The position numbers were made by a program, and so were the translations under genes. A DNA stretch of 64,000 nt from assembly GCF_031877795.1 (NCBI RefSeq), contig NC_133933.1:64430984-64494983 (forward strand), read 5' to 3'. This DNA is from Strix aluco. Taxonomy: Eukaryota; Chordata; Aves; Strigiformes; Strigidae. Positions 44,901 through 59,900 of the stretch are shown here, in pieces; position 1 is the first letter of the stretch; each line of letters opens with the position of its first letter. A model generated the notes under the pieces. It ran no database searches. It was not told where the DNA came from and was given only the letters and a program-made list of their open reading frames with translations.

Positions 44901-47900
44901 TCATTTGTGATGCTGGCGTCAAGAGAATGTAAACCAGAGGAAAGACCCCCAAAAGTGACAGATGCAAGCATTTCCTTTTAATCTACGTTTTTCCCTTACC
45001 TTGTCTGCAGGAGTTAACCTGGCCCAAGGCTTGTCAGCACGACGGTCGTAATCTGGAGAATCCGTGACCTCCACATACTCGTTAAATCGAAGGATTCTTC
45101 TTGCTTGAAGTTCAGCCACTGTAGGCCTCAGGCTGAGCTGCAAAGCAGGAAGCAGAAAATAGTATGTTTAATAAGATGAAATAAAATAAAAGACGAGGAT
45201 ATGATGTAATCTCAAGAGAACTTTAATGGTATTTCTAAATAGGGTCACTTTCAGGTGTCTAAAAAAAGGCACCATCCTGGGACCACTGCACGGGAATGAG
45301 GAAGCAGCACAACCTAATTTCTTCAATTATAAAAATAGTCTTTGTTGGGCAGGTCACAGAGAATCGTGACAGTTATCCCTAGCATATTAATTGTGACTGT
45401 GCAACTGTCACACCATTTACCCCATTAGGCAGCACGTCCATTTGCATTAACGATTACACAGTCTGCTGTGTTCAACTCTAATATTGAAAATAAGCAGGAT
45501 TTGGAGGTGCCTGCCTAACCAAAAAAATTGGTTTTGAACATCCGGAGGTCATTATGATGCCAAATTGTTTCAGTCACCTCAAACAATACTCACTTTAATT
45601 AACTAAAGATGATCATATTAAGGAAACTGTATTTTTGCAGAAAAGGGCAGACTAGGGATACCTATGAAAATTCCCCCCGTCCTCTTCTAGAACGAGCTCC
45701 CAAAGTCAGGGCAGCAGATCTGTAACTGCTTTATTTCCAGGGACAATGAGTACAATCCCACCTACAGTGGCCAAGACCACTGATGTGGTTAGAAGAACAC
45801 TAAAGGGATTTCTCAGGGCCCACACTGCTTTGCCGCCCTCTCCGCTGCCCTAGAGAAGAGCGGATGTTCCTGTGTGGCTGCCCTCAAACAGAGATGACAG
45901 CAGTGGTCATGCTCACAGAGCAAACATGTATTGTTTCTCTCCCCTGCTTACACAGACAAATATTGAGCATGGCCAGACTCCGTATGCTTTTCCAGATATG
46001 GGAAACTGGACAGGATGGAGTTTCCCCCAAGATGGGTTTGGCTTGTACTGCTTTTTAAACAGATTTCTAATCTGGGGGCATGACTGATGGACATTTGCAG
46101 TAATGTATATACACTGACTTTTAGAATCTTACAAAAAAATAATTCTATGTACACAAATACACAACACAAAAAACACATCATCACCTTTCTACTGAGTCTA
46201 CGTTTTATTTCTCTTTTGGCTTCCTGTTCCTCTTCTTCATTCTTCTCTGTTTTCAGAAGAGATAAAAAGGAATGAATATTTAAGTATTGTAACTGCACAT
46301 ACTGTATTTCTCTTGGTTGAAAGCTTCAGGATTTCAAGTCCTGGCTCGTGTCTCCTCGTATTTCTGGATGATTTTGCATGTGTTGTCTGCTTTTTGGATT
46401 TTGGGTGCTCTCATTTCTTTTCCCTAACCTCATTTCCCCTGATTCTGTAGACATCTCAAGTCACCACTGTGGGTCAGAAACACAGCAAAGAGGAGGCGTC
46501 TGCCATTTCCTTTCTGTGTAACACCAAACAAGAAATACCCTGAAAGAGCTGCCTAATGTTTCAATTACTCATCTTAACATTAAAATCACTGTTGCTTTTA
46601 CTTCCAACATGCCACCTACTGACTTTAGAATAAGAGTCTAATTATTTATGAGGGTCAAGAAAAAAGTTTGCTCTGAGTATCTGGCCGAGTGTCCTCTACT
46701 GCTACAGGATGCAATGAATCAATAACAATTCATTTCACTGTCATTTGTTAGTGCAAATTGGTTTTGTTACTTTAGTATATTTTTTCTGGTTTTATAATGT
46801 GGGCATATGATTCAGTACTCAAATGCTCTTGGTTAAGGGCCACTAGCTAAACCAAATGAACGAATACAGCAGAAAATGGTATGTGCATTTTTTAAATGTA
46901 TTTGGGCATGAGATTGAAATGTGCTTTTAACAAACTTCTGTGCTAACCAAACTTGATTTCTTGAGTACCAGTGAAAAACAGACTTAGAAAGGCATGTTCA
47001 TAGGGACTTGGCATTTTTTTTAATTGATGTACATTTTGAAGAATATTATTTGCCCTTTCAGTCCACCTCTGATGGTTATACACAAAGTTAACTTTATTGT
47101 GGCTGAAATATCCCACCTAGAGATAGCCATAAAATTCTGATCCTCTTTCATTCATGGTTGGGGGTTACGGACTCCATGTTACAGTTCAAGGCTAACTATA
47201 AATTTAAAATAATTAATTTGTCCATTGGGGATGCAGACAAACTGTATAGATGAAAAGGCAGTTTTAAATCCTGGTATAGTCCTATTTGCCTTGTCTGCTG
47301 TGTTAGTGCAGGCAACCTGGCTGCAGAGGAGTTTCTGTGTGACTGATACACTGGAGGCAACATTATCACAGGACAGCTTGTGGTACTTGCAGATTCCCTT
47401 TGCTGTCTCAAAGGCTCTCATGTAAGAAGAATATACGAGAAAGGGGAAGAGCAGCAAATGATAAAAAAGAAAAAGATTAAAGTTACAGTAGGAAAAAGGC
47501 AATGCCAGCCCAAGACCTGCTCTGTGAGAATAGTCCAACACCAACCCCAGGTTTCCATCAGCAAGATGCAATCACACAGCGCTGTTGCAAGGATTAGGTT
47601 GGATCTTGTGTTGATGGTGAGATACTGAGATACTGAAATGTGGATGTAACTGATTGTTTATTAATAGCTTTGCTCTTAAACAGTGAAGAAATGGACAGCT
47701 TGTTTCCATAGAGGAACTGTAAACTGACTAAAACTGAAGAATGTTAAAGAGAGAATGATAAAGAGAGTTAAAGACTGATCTAGATTTAAATTTTTTTTAA
47801 TTAATATATCAACAAACAAGTTGGGTGTATTTGAAGACTTAGGACTTTAAATGAGAACTCTTTACAAGATCTTCACCTAACAAAATCAAAAGCTCTCTAG

Positions 47901-50900
47901 CTGTTTTAGGACAGGTAAATAATCTGTAGGCTTTTGTTTAAATATATTGTCTTTGCAATCAATAGACATAGTAACTGAGGTAATTGAACATAAACTATTA
48001 ATTTGGGGTTCCATTCACCTGGGAATCATTTGACATAAAAAATTTTGTCCCTTCAGGAACTGAGTTGCTTAAGTCCTACCTCAGAAATTCTCCAGTAGCA
48101 GACACAGCAGAAAAAAAATGCAGCTGGATATACACATCGATGTGCTGCCTTTTCCTTAATTTAGTTTGTAAAATACTTCCTGCATTATTTTTATCTTGAC
48201 ATTTCTTTGCTATCTAAACCACCGTGTCTCCCATGACGCAGCAATAAGACACTTGATGTAAGAAACAGGGACCCATACTGCTTAACGCATACCTTAAGAA
48301 ATGACTACCAACAGCATGGCCACCTGAAATACTATTTTTCCGTATTTTGGGGGAGGATAAAAAAAGAAAAGTTGATCTGGACATTTAGGAAGGTTGAAGG
48401 TTAGCTGCCTGTCCCAAGCTGTGAAGTTACCTCCCTGTGGGTAGCAGATGACTGCACGAAGGGATGGCTGGACACGGGACACCTAGGGACACCTAGAAAT
48501 GGGAGGTGAGCAAGGCCATCATCTTAGTTGCTGGGCAGAGGGTCCGGGCACATCCTGGAGCAGGCCGTCAAGGAGAGCTGGAAGCCCACCTTTTGGAGGA
48601 CAACACCAACAGGACGCTCCAGGACCTTCCTTCACTCCCAGAAAAGCAGGAGAGGATCAAACCCGTGGGGAACAGACACGTCTTCTGCATGAGCAGTCAG
48701 GGCAGGACGAGTTTTATACATTCAACTTCTACTTCTAGGAATAAAACTTGAGAGCTAAAGGAAAGGGACTGAAATCTGGTGGCTGCTGCTAATATATTGA
48801 ATCTGCTGCTTGGTGAATGGCCCTCTGTCTATGGCACTGACTTGCACCTAAAGCACCTATTTCCCATCTCCAGCCTGCTGGGCAGAGTCTTGCTTTAAGC
48901 CCAGTGCTACAGAAACACTGACCTGATACAAATTCCTACCAATAGTAAAACCTACAACATATTTTTGGTCTTTTAAGGCAAAAGTTTGAAAGTTGCCATA
49001 GTGAGTTAAGAAGATGTGTGGTACTAAAAATAATGGGTCTGGTGCTCCCACTTCCTTCAGGTGTTGTGGAAAATTCCAGCTGGAGGGCTGAGTTTTGGCT
49101 GCAGGTACGAACTGACTCATTTGCCCAAACAGGAACACATTAATGCATAGGAACACACTTCTGACTGCTTTCCACCTTAAAAGCAGACCTCATCTGTGTG
49201 ATGTGGAGAAAGAAAATATAAACACAGCGTTCCCAGCTTCAAGTCCCCTCCTGAGATGTCCTGCTGCTGCTGTACTGGCAAAGGACCAGCCGAGCGAGTG
49301 CTCTTTGCTTGCAGGAGTCTCCAGATAGATCCCAGCAAAACTATGGTTTCCCTCCTTCCCTGCCTGCAGCTCCTAGGAGGTCAAACTGGGATTTGACTCC
49401 TCACTGAAACAATTTCATTTAGCATCACTTATCATGGCCTTTGAGTTAAAAAAAAAAACCACCAGTCAAAGCAGAACAGCTTTTCTGGCATCTGTACATT
49501 ATTGTTCCTGCAACTTTTGCCATATTAAATCTGGTCACCTTCTGTTCTGTGGGACATTTGTTTTGTAGCAGAAGGGTAAAAGAGAAGAGAGAAATTGTTC
49601 TGCCTGAAGACTGCTCTGTTCTTGACCAGAAAGTACTCCCAGAGCGTAAAACCAAACTTTCCATTGTGTCCCTATGGGATTAGCTATGATTAGACTTCTC
49701 TGTGGGCTTGCTAGGGAAAGAGAAAGAAAAGACAAACAAAGTGTTTGCCTCTTGCAGTGCTCTGGAATGCACAAAGCAGTTTCTCTTTCCTGGTTTTACA
49801 AGCAAAGATAACCATTAATATTCCCGAACTAGCATCAAGAGCTAAACTCTGTTTTCTACAAAGCCAGCACTGGCAGGCATGCAGGTGCACAGTACAAGAA
49901 GTTCACTGTCCCTTACAAATACAGGAAAAAAATACAGTTATCTTAATCCAAAATTCCTGGAAAATAAAAAGTTTCTTTGCCATAATACAGTACTATAAAT
50001 ACTACTGGCTCAAAGCCAGTACACAAGAAACCTGTCTTTATTAAAAACACAGGGCTTTATCTATTCCTTCAAGCAGATTCTTGAGTTACCGTAACTTTGT
50101 TTTAGTGTGGGAAGACTCAGAAGTCTGGACAGTTTTATCCAAATTGTTTTTATAGAAATCTGCCTGCAATGTTTTGCGATCGTACTCAGTCACAGGATTT
50201 TCAGTAACTGGTTTATCTGGAAATATTATCAAAACAAAAGTTCTTGCAAGACAGATTTCCTCACTAACTGGAAATACAAAAAAAAGAAAAATATGGACTT
50301 TTTCTGAACCTCTTAAAAGATTTGGGCTGAACTTAATCCCGAAATAAACATTTAGACCTTTATCACTTAATGTAACCTCAAAGTCTGATAAATACTACTC
50401 AAAACAATACTTTCCCTTAGCTGCAGCTTACATACATGGAATGATATAGTCCCTTCTCCCATCCACTGCTTAAAAATAGGAGGAAGGAAGCTTTATGAAA
50501 GAAATCCCAACTTATTCACAAAAGCTGCCTACAATAACAAAGGCATTTAAGAGATGTAAACATTTCTGAATGATCCACAGGAAGGGAATGTAATAATTTT
50601 GATAAATAATACACATGCTTTAGAGCTGAGAGAGAACTTGCACCCTGAAAGGGCTCTGAGTCAGACTGTCACCACAAACCCTGGCTTGCTTTGGTTCACT
50701 TTTTTACAGATCACTATCAACTTGAAATATTTTATATCTCGGTGATGAGCAAAAAGCAGTTTTGGATTCTCCATGTGCTCATCAATGACTCTGTGATTTT
50801 TTGTTATTTATAATGCTGCTTCCCAGCCTTTATTTCTTGCTCTCCCTTGCCTCTTTAAGACAGCCCCCCAGCAGCAGCAGGGGAGGATGGCGGGAGTCAT

Positions 50901-53900
50901 TGAGCGCAAAGCCTGGTATGCTGCCAAAAGCTTAAAGTAAACAAGCTGAAACAGGAGAAGAAATCTATTAACTGCTTTCCAGTCTTGAGCTACTTATTGC
51001 AAAATCAGTGAATGGAATAAACAGTGGCAAAAAGGATATTAAATACATCACAGGTTTGTTGCTAGATTAGTTATCTACAGATTAGCCAGACAGAGGGCAG
51101 TAAGGAAGCCCAGCTGGTGCTTCCAGCTCAGTGGCTGTATCCTGGCCCACCAAAGATGTTTTGGAATTACCTTTCTCACATAGCCCAGCATGGTTTGTCA
51201 CATAAAAAAAAGTTTGTATTTCAAATTTTATCTTTATTTCTCTATGCAATCTATAGGTTCAGAAATTATAGTCTTAGAAGTCTGTTCACATTATGTATTG
51301 GACGTGAGTCCCTTGAACCCTCTCCTGTGCACCATAATGCATAAACTGTAGCTTCCCTTTTCAACAAGACATGGCACTATTTGGCTTTTGAGAGCTTGGA
51401 CAACAGCAGTAGGATTCCATTAGCATGGATGGCTGCCTGAAAGCCAATAATTGCCATGTCTCCTTGATTGGCTAGCCTGAGCAGGTGGCAGAGTGATCAG
51501 GCCATGGACTTTGTTGGGTAAACAGCCCATTTTCTTTCCTTCCATTAGCATGTTGTGCACCAGGGTTGCACAGATAAACTCCAACTTTTCTGAACAATTG
51601 CTGGAAATAACAGCATTACACCTGCTCTTTCATCAAGTGTGGGAAGTTCTTATATCTTAAGAATAGATCAGTTTTTTGATTTATTGCTGTGTGTGAAAGA
51701 CTTGCATGCGCATTTTCTTAATTTATTTCTTCTACTTAAGCATCAAGTACTAGCTACCCTTGCAGAATGAACACGGCTAGATGGAGCTGGGCACGGCAAC
51801 TGTTACGGTATGCGTTTAGGTAACATCCATATTATGGAAGGATTTATAAAGGAAGACAAAAATGCCTTTTCTGAAGCATTTGCCAGCCTAAGAACAAACC
51901 AACATAAGTATATGGGAGAATAGGGTAAACATCCAACGTACTTCATTCCTCTGCCCCTGACTATTTGAATTATAAACTTAAATTTTTCAGCTGGGATATT
52001 GAGGAAGGATTTAATCAATGGGAAATATTCAGTGAGAATTTCTTATGCATGTTTCAGTACAGAAGACACTTATATCAGAAGTGGATATGAAGGCCAGCAT
52101 GCTGAAGTAGTTGGCATATACCTGTTCACTTTCCACTGAACACTTCACCCTTTCTCTTTCTACTCCTTCCAACCTCTGCCCTTATATCCCACCTCTGCCT
52201 CCTACTGATATTCCCTCCTCCTCCTCATAAAAATTAGGCAGAAGTTTAACCAGCCTAGAACTACTTCTAAGGGGTATCTAAGTCATTCTTGGCCTTTGGG
52301 ACCAGCTTCAAGAAGTGGGATTGTGACAAGCAAAATTCGGCATATTGCATATATGCAGTTTTCACAATTACCATTACAGGTTAGTATATAGATCTAGGGT
52401 TGACATGTTATTTTCTAGAACATCATTTCTCCCCAGTTATGGATCTAACACTGGAGCAACACTGATAGACTTCCATATGAATCCAACACATGCTCACTTT
52501 CTAAGTAAATACTAGCTGAAACCTAAATAAAATACTTACGCTTCAGGATATTTCTTTGCTCTAGCTCTTCAGTTGTAGGCCTCTGGCTAAGTCTCCTGTA
52601 AGAACAAAGTGAGTGACTGATTTAAAACCAAATCCAAATAATATATTATGATTTGTAATACAGCCTAAAAAGTGTCTCTCATACGGCCATGCTATTTTTT
52701 GCCAGCAGGGCTATTCAACAACACAGGTAATTTCCAGACAGTTATAATAACTGTGCATGTAACCACAGTACTGAGTGGCCATTTGTTTCAAAAGATGTAC
52801 TATTGCCACTTGAACACATAACTGATATGTGCGTAATATTACAGAAATTGTACCAGCAAATTTAAATTCCTCATTTACAGGTATCATTTCATGAAAGAAT
52901 TCATAAACCTTTTTTGTTCCCAGGCACCATCATTACATTAAGTTGTGCAATCGTAAGATTATTCTCAGATATTTTGAATGCAAATCCTAGTCATTTAAAA
53001 AAAACAACCAACCAACCAACATAAGCTGTGCATTGCTCACTGTTGTATGTACAATACAATTGAAAGCTTTAACTGAAATTTAATTTTATTTAGTTACCTA
53101 TATATAAAACTGCCATTAAAAAAAACCAAAACATGAGATACTGATTTTCTGGTTTGTATAGTGGAGAACGTGGTTGATGTTGTCTCTATGTTTACCAAAC
53201 AAGTTCACTTGTTCACTTGAGAAAAGGAGCAAGAAAGATTTCAGCAGTAAAATGTATTTCACATATGTGTTAAAGATAGATGCCACTGTGTCCAGCAAAC
53301 CTCACACAGTTCACTGTGGGTTATCTTCAGCCTCATGAAAGTCATCCAATTTGAACCATGTGTGGACTTTCAGATCTGGCGGGGAGGACCGGCAGGTTTA
53401 CCACGGGTGACTAGCCCCTGCTGTAGGAAGTCCCAGGCTTGGGACATGACCTGACCCTGACCCAGCTGTGGCAACTGGTTTCCCATCAGACCTCGATGTT
53501 GCCAGGTGCTGACCACCACAACAGGAATTTTTAAAGGAACTGGTGTCAAACTGCATTGTGATTTCAGGCCTGAGCACAGCCCTGACATGCAGGGATGTTG
53601 TCTCCTGCCACCGCAGCAAAGCTGTGCGGGGAGCGTGCCAGCTTCCCAGCAGAACCAGCAATGTCCCTGCGCAAGCAGCTCAGGGCAGGAACCCCAGTGG
53701 CTTCTGCAGTCCAAGCCCCTGAGGGAGCAGTGACAAGCAGGGTGTGACCACTGGAGCTGGGATTCAGTGGGGAAAGCAGTGATAACAACCACGTCACTTC
53801 ATTAGCAGAAGAAAAATGACCCTCAGGCTCTACACAATAGATGTATCACTCTTACATTTAAGAGATTAAATGAATGATTTAGCCAGCCACCCAGTTGGTT

Positions 53901-56900
53901 TACAGAGCAACTCAGCTCATCTTCTAAGTGCTGATGTAGGGCTGCCGTACTCTGTACTGGAGCAGTACTGGCTGGACTACCCAGTATCTGGGAATCTCCA
54001 ACAAATATGGGACATCCTCCAAATCTGTCTGGACAACATTTCTGAGCACAAGAGAAACAAGGACAGGTCTGGAAAAATCCAGACATGTTGTAGTCTATTC
54101 TCAGAGACCATGAAAGCCAAAATTAACATTTATGAGGATTTTTTTTAAAAAGCTTGTAAAAACCTAAGTGAAAATTAGTCTTTTTTTATGCAATGTTCTC
54201 AAGACCAGGAAGAGAAAGTAACATATATCCCATAGCACTTAAACATCATGAGAAAGACTTGCCTCAGAGGTGGTCACAGTAAAACACTGAACACTGACCT
54301 ACAAAGTCAGCATCCTTCCACTTCTTTTGCTGGAACCAGCACATGAATAATGAAGGAGATAGAGAGCAGGAGGAGGGTGGGGAGGGCCAGAAGGGATGAA
54401 CATGCACGGGCATGCTTGGTGTGTCAGGAACTACTACTCCATCTGAGATGAGTATATACAAGTGCAAGTCCCTGCTAATCAATTTGAGAAAAATCTTGAA
54501 CCATGGTACTGATCATTATGGACTCACTCTTACCCTCTACCTCTTTTTTCTTTTTTTTTAAAATAACAAAAAACCCCAAAACCCAGAAGCCCTCAGATTT
54601 GTTTCTGGTAGAACAAAAATGCATTATTGACATTTTAAAGTTTTGTGAGAAATAAAAATAGTTTTCCAGACAGCTGTACCATGAAGATCCTGCACCACAT
54701 ATTGGGCTGCATTTTAAATGTGAACCCAGTGTTCTTGATTCTCTTTCTCCACCTCCACCCAGTGAAACCACATTTACCCTGTGACCGATACCTCACTAGC
54801 TTCGTTCCAATCTGATGTCTGATTTCCTGCCTCTCCTCCTCAGATGTACGCTGCAAGATGTTTTTGTCTTCTAATTCTTTCTTAGATGGTCTGTTGCCAA
54901 GTTTGATAGCAAGAGTATCCCTACGACGAATTTTACTTGCCAAAGAGCCTGAGGAAAGGAGGAGGAGGGTAGATTTAGTTCATTCAAGCTTAGGTTACAG
55001 ACGCAAACTCAGAGTAAGGACTTTAATACCTCCCCAAAGCAGCCTTGTTCCCACACGCAGGAGAGGAATTTTAATTAACATCAAAAGAAAAATAGTTTTA
55101 GCTCAGTTCACAACAATACAAAGCTGAAAGGCTTAAATGAAAAAGCTACCAGCCAAATTGACAGAGGAGTTTTACAAACATCACTTGTCATCTGTGAAGT
55201 GATAACATAAAAATGACCAATCTACACTTAAGTGTCTTTGAAGTCTGATACATTACAGGTTGGTTTATTTATCTACTTAGTACATTTAGCAGCCTGCTGC
55301 TCTTTTTCTTCAGCCTTAAATAGGTTTAGCCTTGTTCTGTCATAATTTCCTTAATTCTTCCAATTTTTTTTCAATCAGATACCACTTAGTTCTTGTATAG
55401 TGCTTTTCATCTTTAACTGATTTGTAAATTAAAACAAAAAACACAGTTTAGAAAAGTGCTCTGAGTGCTTGTAAAGTAACCTAGGCAGGAACCCCCAGGC
55501 ACTGAAGCAATTTGTTCACCCATAAAACAGATACAGTAGGGACGAGGGCTGTGCGATTTTGGATGTTAGCTTCAGCCAGCTGTGGAAGAAAGCATACTTT
55601 TCATGGCCTTTAGTCCTTCCCTTGTCTCTTGATGTTCTGACCAAGGGGGCTACATATGTCCTAGGCTGGCAGATTGTCACCACATAAGGCAGTCTGGTAA
55701 GACCACAGGCTCCCAGTTCACTTCTCATAAGATCGTACTGCTGTCTGAATACAAGAATTTTTTTGTTACTACCACTTTGGGTTGTATTCAGACCAAATAC
55801 AGAACTGCAAAAGGCTTCAGCCTCTTGAGCTATCTGGCACTTCACCTTCTGCTGCACCAGTGGCCAAGGGAAAAAAAAAAAACCAATGTTCATTTTCCCT
55901 CACCCCACTTTGGTACACAGCACTTTTGTGTTCAGGTCTTCTTCACTAAGCACAGCAAAGCACCTCCTCCTGAATGGCTGCAGGGAAGGCTCTCAAGCCA
56001 TGGTTTGATGGTCATTTTATTCTGACATAAGGCCACCCTGCAGGTGGTAGAATTAGCGTTGCGCTCCCCTCTAGCCCTGACAGCCTGCTGCTGTCATCTC
56101 CTTTGCCCCAGCAAAGGTGGAGCCATCAGGTGAGCTAGATCAGGGAACTGGTTCTATTGAAAAACAGTTCAAACAACAGCCACCACTGCAAAAGTAAACA
56201 TAAGCACTGGCCTAAGGGATGAATGAACAGCTGGGAGCAGGGATTAGGCAGAGGGTGGGCAGGACAACCCCCTTCAGCAGCAGCAAGGACTTCTGCCAAA
56301 TTAGGGTGATGATATAGTCACGAACCCAGATGAAATTTCAAAGCTGTAAACTTAGATGTAATCCACTGTGATCTGCTCTGCCTGCTAAGGTGCTCCAGTG
56401 CTTAAAACATCCTGATCAAAGAGAAACAAATTACTTCCAGACAGTGAAGCTGCTGACTGATGGACTTCCTCTGTCATCCACCACAGCCTGTTACTCCCAC
56501 AAGAAACTCTAGGATCTCTGGTGCAATTCAGTTGAAAGCTTTAAGGGCAGAGGTTCATGACATGGGCAAGTCAAATCAATGGCTCACTGATGCCCTAACA
56601 TGGAGGCCTTGTTCCATCCTCAAGTTTTTCTGAACCTGTTCCTCCCACCTCCACTCTCATCCGTGCAATGCTTGATCTGCTCTCACCATTGCACAGGCCC
56701 CAGCAGGCTTCTCATCACAACTGTCTGGGAGAAGCAGGACAGTCATTTCTCAGTAGTGGTAAAATACTAAATCATCTAAAACCATCCCATCCAGCCACAC
56801 CTCTTTTTACTTCACACTAGCATGGGTCAGGCATGCTCACATAACGCAATATGCAAAAGGTACTTCTCAGCGGGATGCTTACTTTCAGCACTTGCATTAT

Positions 56901-59900
56901 CATCATCATCATCATCATCGTCATCTGTGTACAATATTGGCCCATCAGAGTCCGAGTCGCTGCTGTGGCTCTCTCTGCTACTTTCACTCTCAGGAGGGGC
57001 AGCAGCATCAGAAGCCTCCTCCACTGGTTCAGAGTGTCCCTGGTCAGATGCCCCCGCTTCTTGGTTTTCTTTGGTAGCCAAGCTGTTAATTCATAAGCAG
57101 ATATGGTCTCACATTAATGCAAGCAGCACAAACGGGACACAGACTGTATAAGCAAGTACGAAAATAAAAGTTCTGTTATTCAAACTAACTTCTCTCTAAA
57201 AAACTTGCATACATAAAACATATATAAAGTACGCAGATGTGTACATGTATCTGTATGTATGTGCGTTAGGAAAAAAGATACAATCTGGAATGACATGCTG
57301 CAAAGCCTGTATAAAGAAAAATCCTAATTATTTTTTATTTCTTGCGGGATCGGACCAACAGTACATAAAAGCTACTAAGAAGAGAAAAACAGCTCATAAA
57401 GTTGAGAGTGAGAGGAGAGAGTCAGAGAGCAGTTGGGAGTGCAAAGCTTCCTGTTCTGGAAGCCTAAATCTATTTATCGTAAATACAGTTTTACTGCTGA
57501 GTCCAAAATGTTCATGCCCATCACTGATGAACATGGAAAACAGCAGCAGAGTGCCCTTTGCCTTGGGAAAGTCTTTATGTAAAGTAAGGGTAGAGCAAAG
57601 GGAGAAGCAGCACAGGAACATAACACTGGCACAGACGTACCAGCAAGAATTTAAAGGAAAGTCTCTAGGCCACTGGCATCTAGACTAACCCTTCATGGGT
57701 TATTATGAAAGATGATGGTTCTTGTGGCAGGGAAACGACAGATTAATAAGTCAGTTTCTTTTTTGCTGCCAACTATTTTGCTTAAAAAATGTAATTATGA
57801 CCTTTCTCTTGACTAGATTTTATAGTATCTGAGACTTAGACAAGCTATTAGGCAGTGACAGAGCAAACACCTACTAACCGAAGCCTGAAACTGTCATTTT
57901 CAAGTGTGCAAGTAAATTCAGCTGTTGAATTGAGAGCTTTAGCAGTGAGATGCTAAATGACATCCATAAAAAAAGGAAAATCCCTTTGTAATCCTGCATC
58001 ATTTCTTATTTCCCTTTATGAGAGAGAAATAAAAGTGTTATCAGCTACTAGCTGAACTGCTGACCACAGTGGTCACATTAAGCCACACAATGATGTAGGA
58101 GGCAGGTTATGACCAATGACCTTCTGAGAAAACATCGGGTACTGCAGGTGAATGGCTCAAAGGAGCTGGCAAGGAAGAAATTGTGCTGGGATGCAACACA
58201 AACTATTATCAGTCAGCAGAAGAAACAGAAGAGATCTCCATGTCCCTACAGTATCCCTTACACAAAGAAATGTGGCTTCCTCAGCTGTGGGTCTTCCAAT
58301 CACCCATGACAGCCATACTGTCTTACCTTTTTGTATCTTCTCCACTAGCATCTGGACCGCTGTCTAGGGCCGTACTGCTCAGGGTCTCGTCCGTACCATG
58401 CTCAGTCTGGAGAAGAGGTTTAGTATCTGATCCAGGGATGGCCTGCCCTGCCACGCAGCTGTCCAACACTTCTTGGGCATCTGAGAAGACAATGGGCTGA
58501 CCAGCTGCAGCAGGAAAAGGAGGTGGAAGTGGAGGTGGAGGAGGGGCAGCAGTGGGAGGAGGGGGGATGACAAGCTTGTTTGGTTGGTCTGCATTCTCTG
58601 TTTCAGAAATGACTATGGAAGGTTGCTCAGGTTCCGATTTTTCCGCCTTCACTTCCAACCTGTTGGCTGTGGCACCTGAGGGGGAAGAAGCAGCCCCATC
58701 CGGTGCTGTTCGTGAGGCTGACTGTTTCCCAGGTTTTTTCTTGCCCCTGGGAGTCCCTGATGTGCCTGATTTGTTGGAAGTCTCCTTAGAGGCTTTGGGA
58801 TGAGATGATGTGGACGAAGGAGATAGTGATGAAGAGGACTTGGAGACTGGTGGCTTTTTTGTATGAGAGGAACTAGCTAGAATAAGAAAAGAAAAGCCAT
58901 TTTACAGTCTTGCAACTATATGATTTCTGCATGGATTGACATGTGCTGATATTTAAAAAATGAAAAAAATTACACTTGATACTTCTACAATCCTTCATCT
59001 ATATGTTTGAGATGAGTAAATGTTGCAGTTCAAACGTCACCTTTCAGGTGGGAAAAACTGAAACGATGAATACTTGCCCCAGAACAGGAAAGGGGATCAA
59101 CCTTACAAACGGGTGAGAGTTTGATTTCAGTATTCTGCATTGGCCTGGACATCATCTAAAAAGTCTACTACTTATTCCAAATGTGTTTAGTACCGGACAG
59201 AGAAATTGCCTGACCTTTACTATTATGTGAATTTTTGGTCAGAGCACTAGGAAAACACCATGATTTTCCTTTTCAGTGAACACCTCAGGACCATTACAGG
59301 TATCAGTCAATTACCCTTCACAATGTTATTGCAAGTGGTGTGCTCCTAGTTAATGGCAAGCAGCAGAGGGACAGCAAAACAAGATGTACTTTCAAGTCCA
59401 GCTGGACATGTTCATAAAACAGAGGCAGAAATGTGCAAATGATCTCCAGAAGGGAGCAGGCATTGAAGGCCTTCTGCAGGTACCGGAGATCTTCATCTTA
59501 CCAGTGACCAACTCAGGTAGTGAAACAAGGTTTTGACACCAGCTGTACAAGCTGGCCAGTGATGCTGATGTTTAATCCTGTGATACTTACCTTATTGAAG
59601 CATATATGTATAATGCCCAAGTTTGCAAGAGATTTCAGCTAGCCTGCATGCCCATGGGCATTCCAGTCACATTTCTGATTGCTGTGTTGATGCACCCATC
59701 ATCTGGACTGGGAGCTTCGAACTTCTGAATTTCATTTAAAAAGCAGTAAAAATTACAACCATCTTACGATTCAGTCGTTTTCATCAAAATGCATCCAACT
59801 CAAACACTTCTGCTGTTGTAAAAATGCATTAGCCTCCAGAGAAAAAATGAAAGCATTATAAAGCTACACAGCAGCCTTGTGGCTAAGCTTACTAAGTGAA

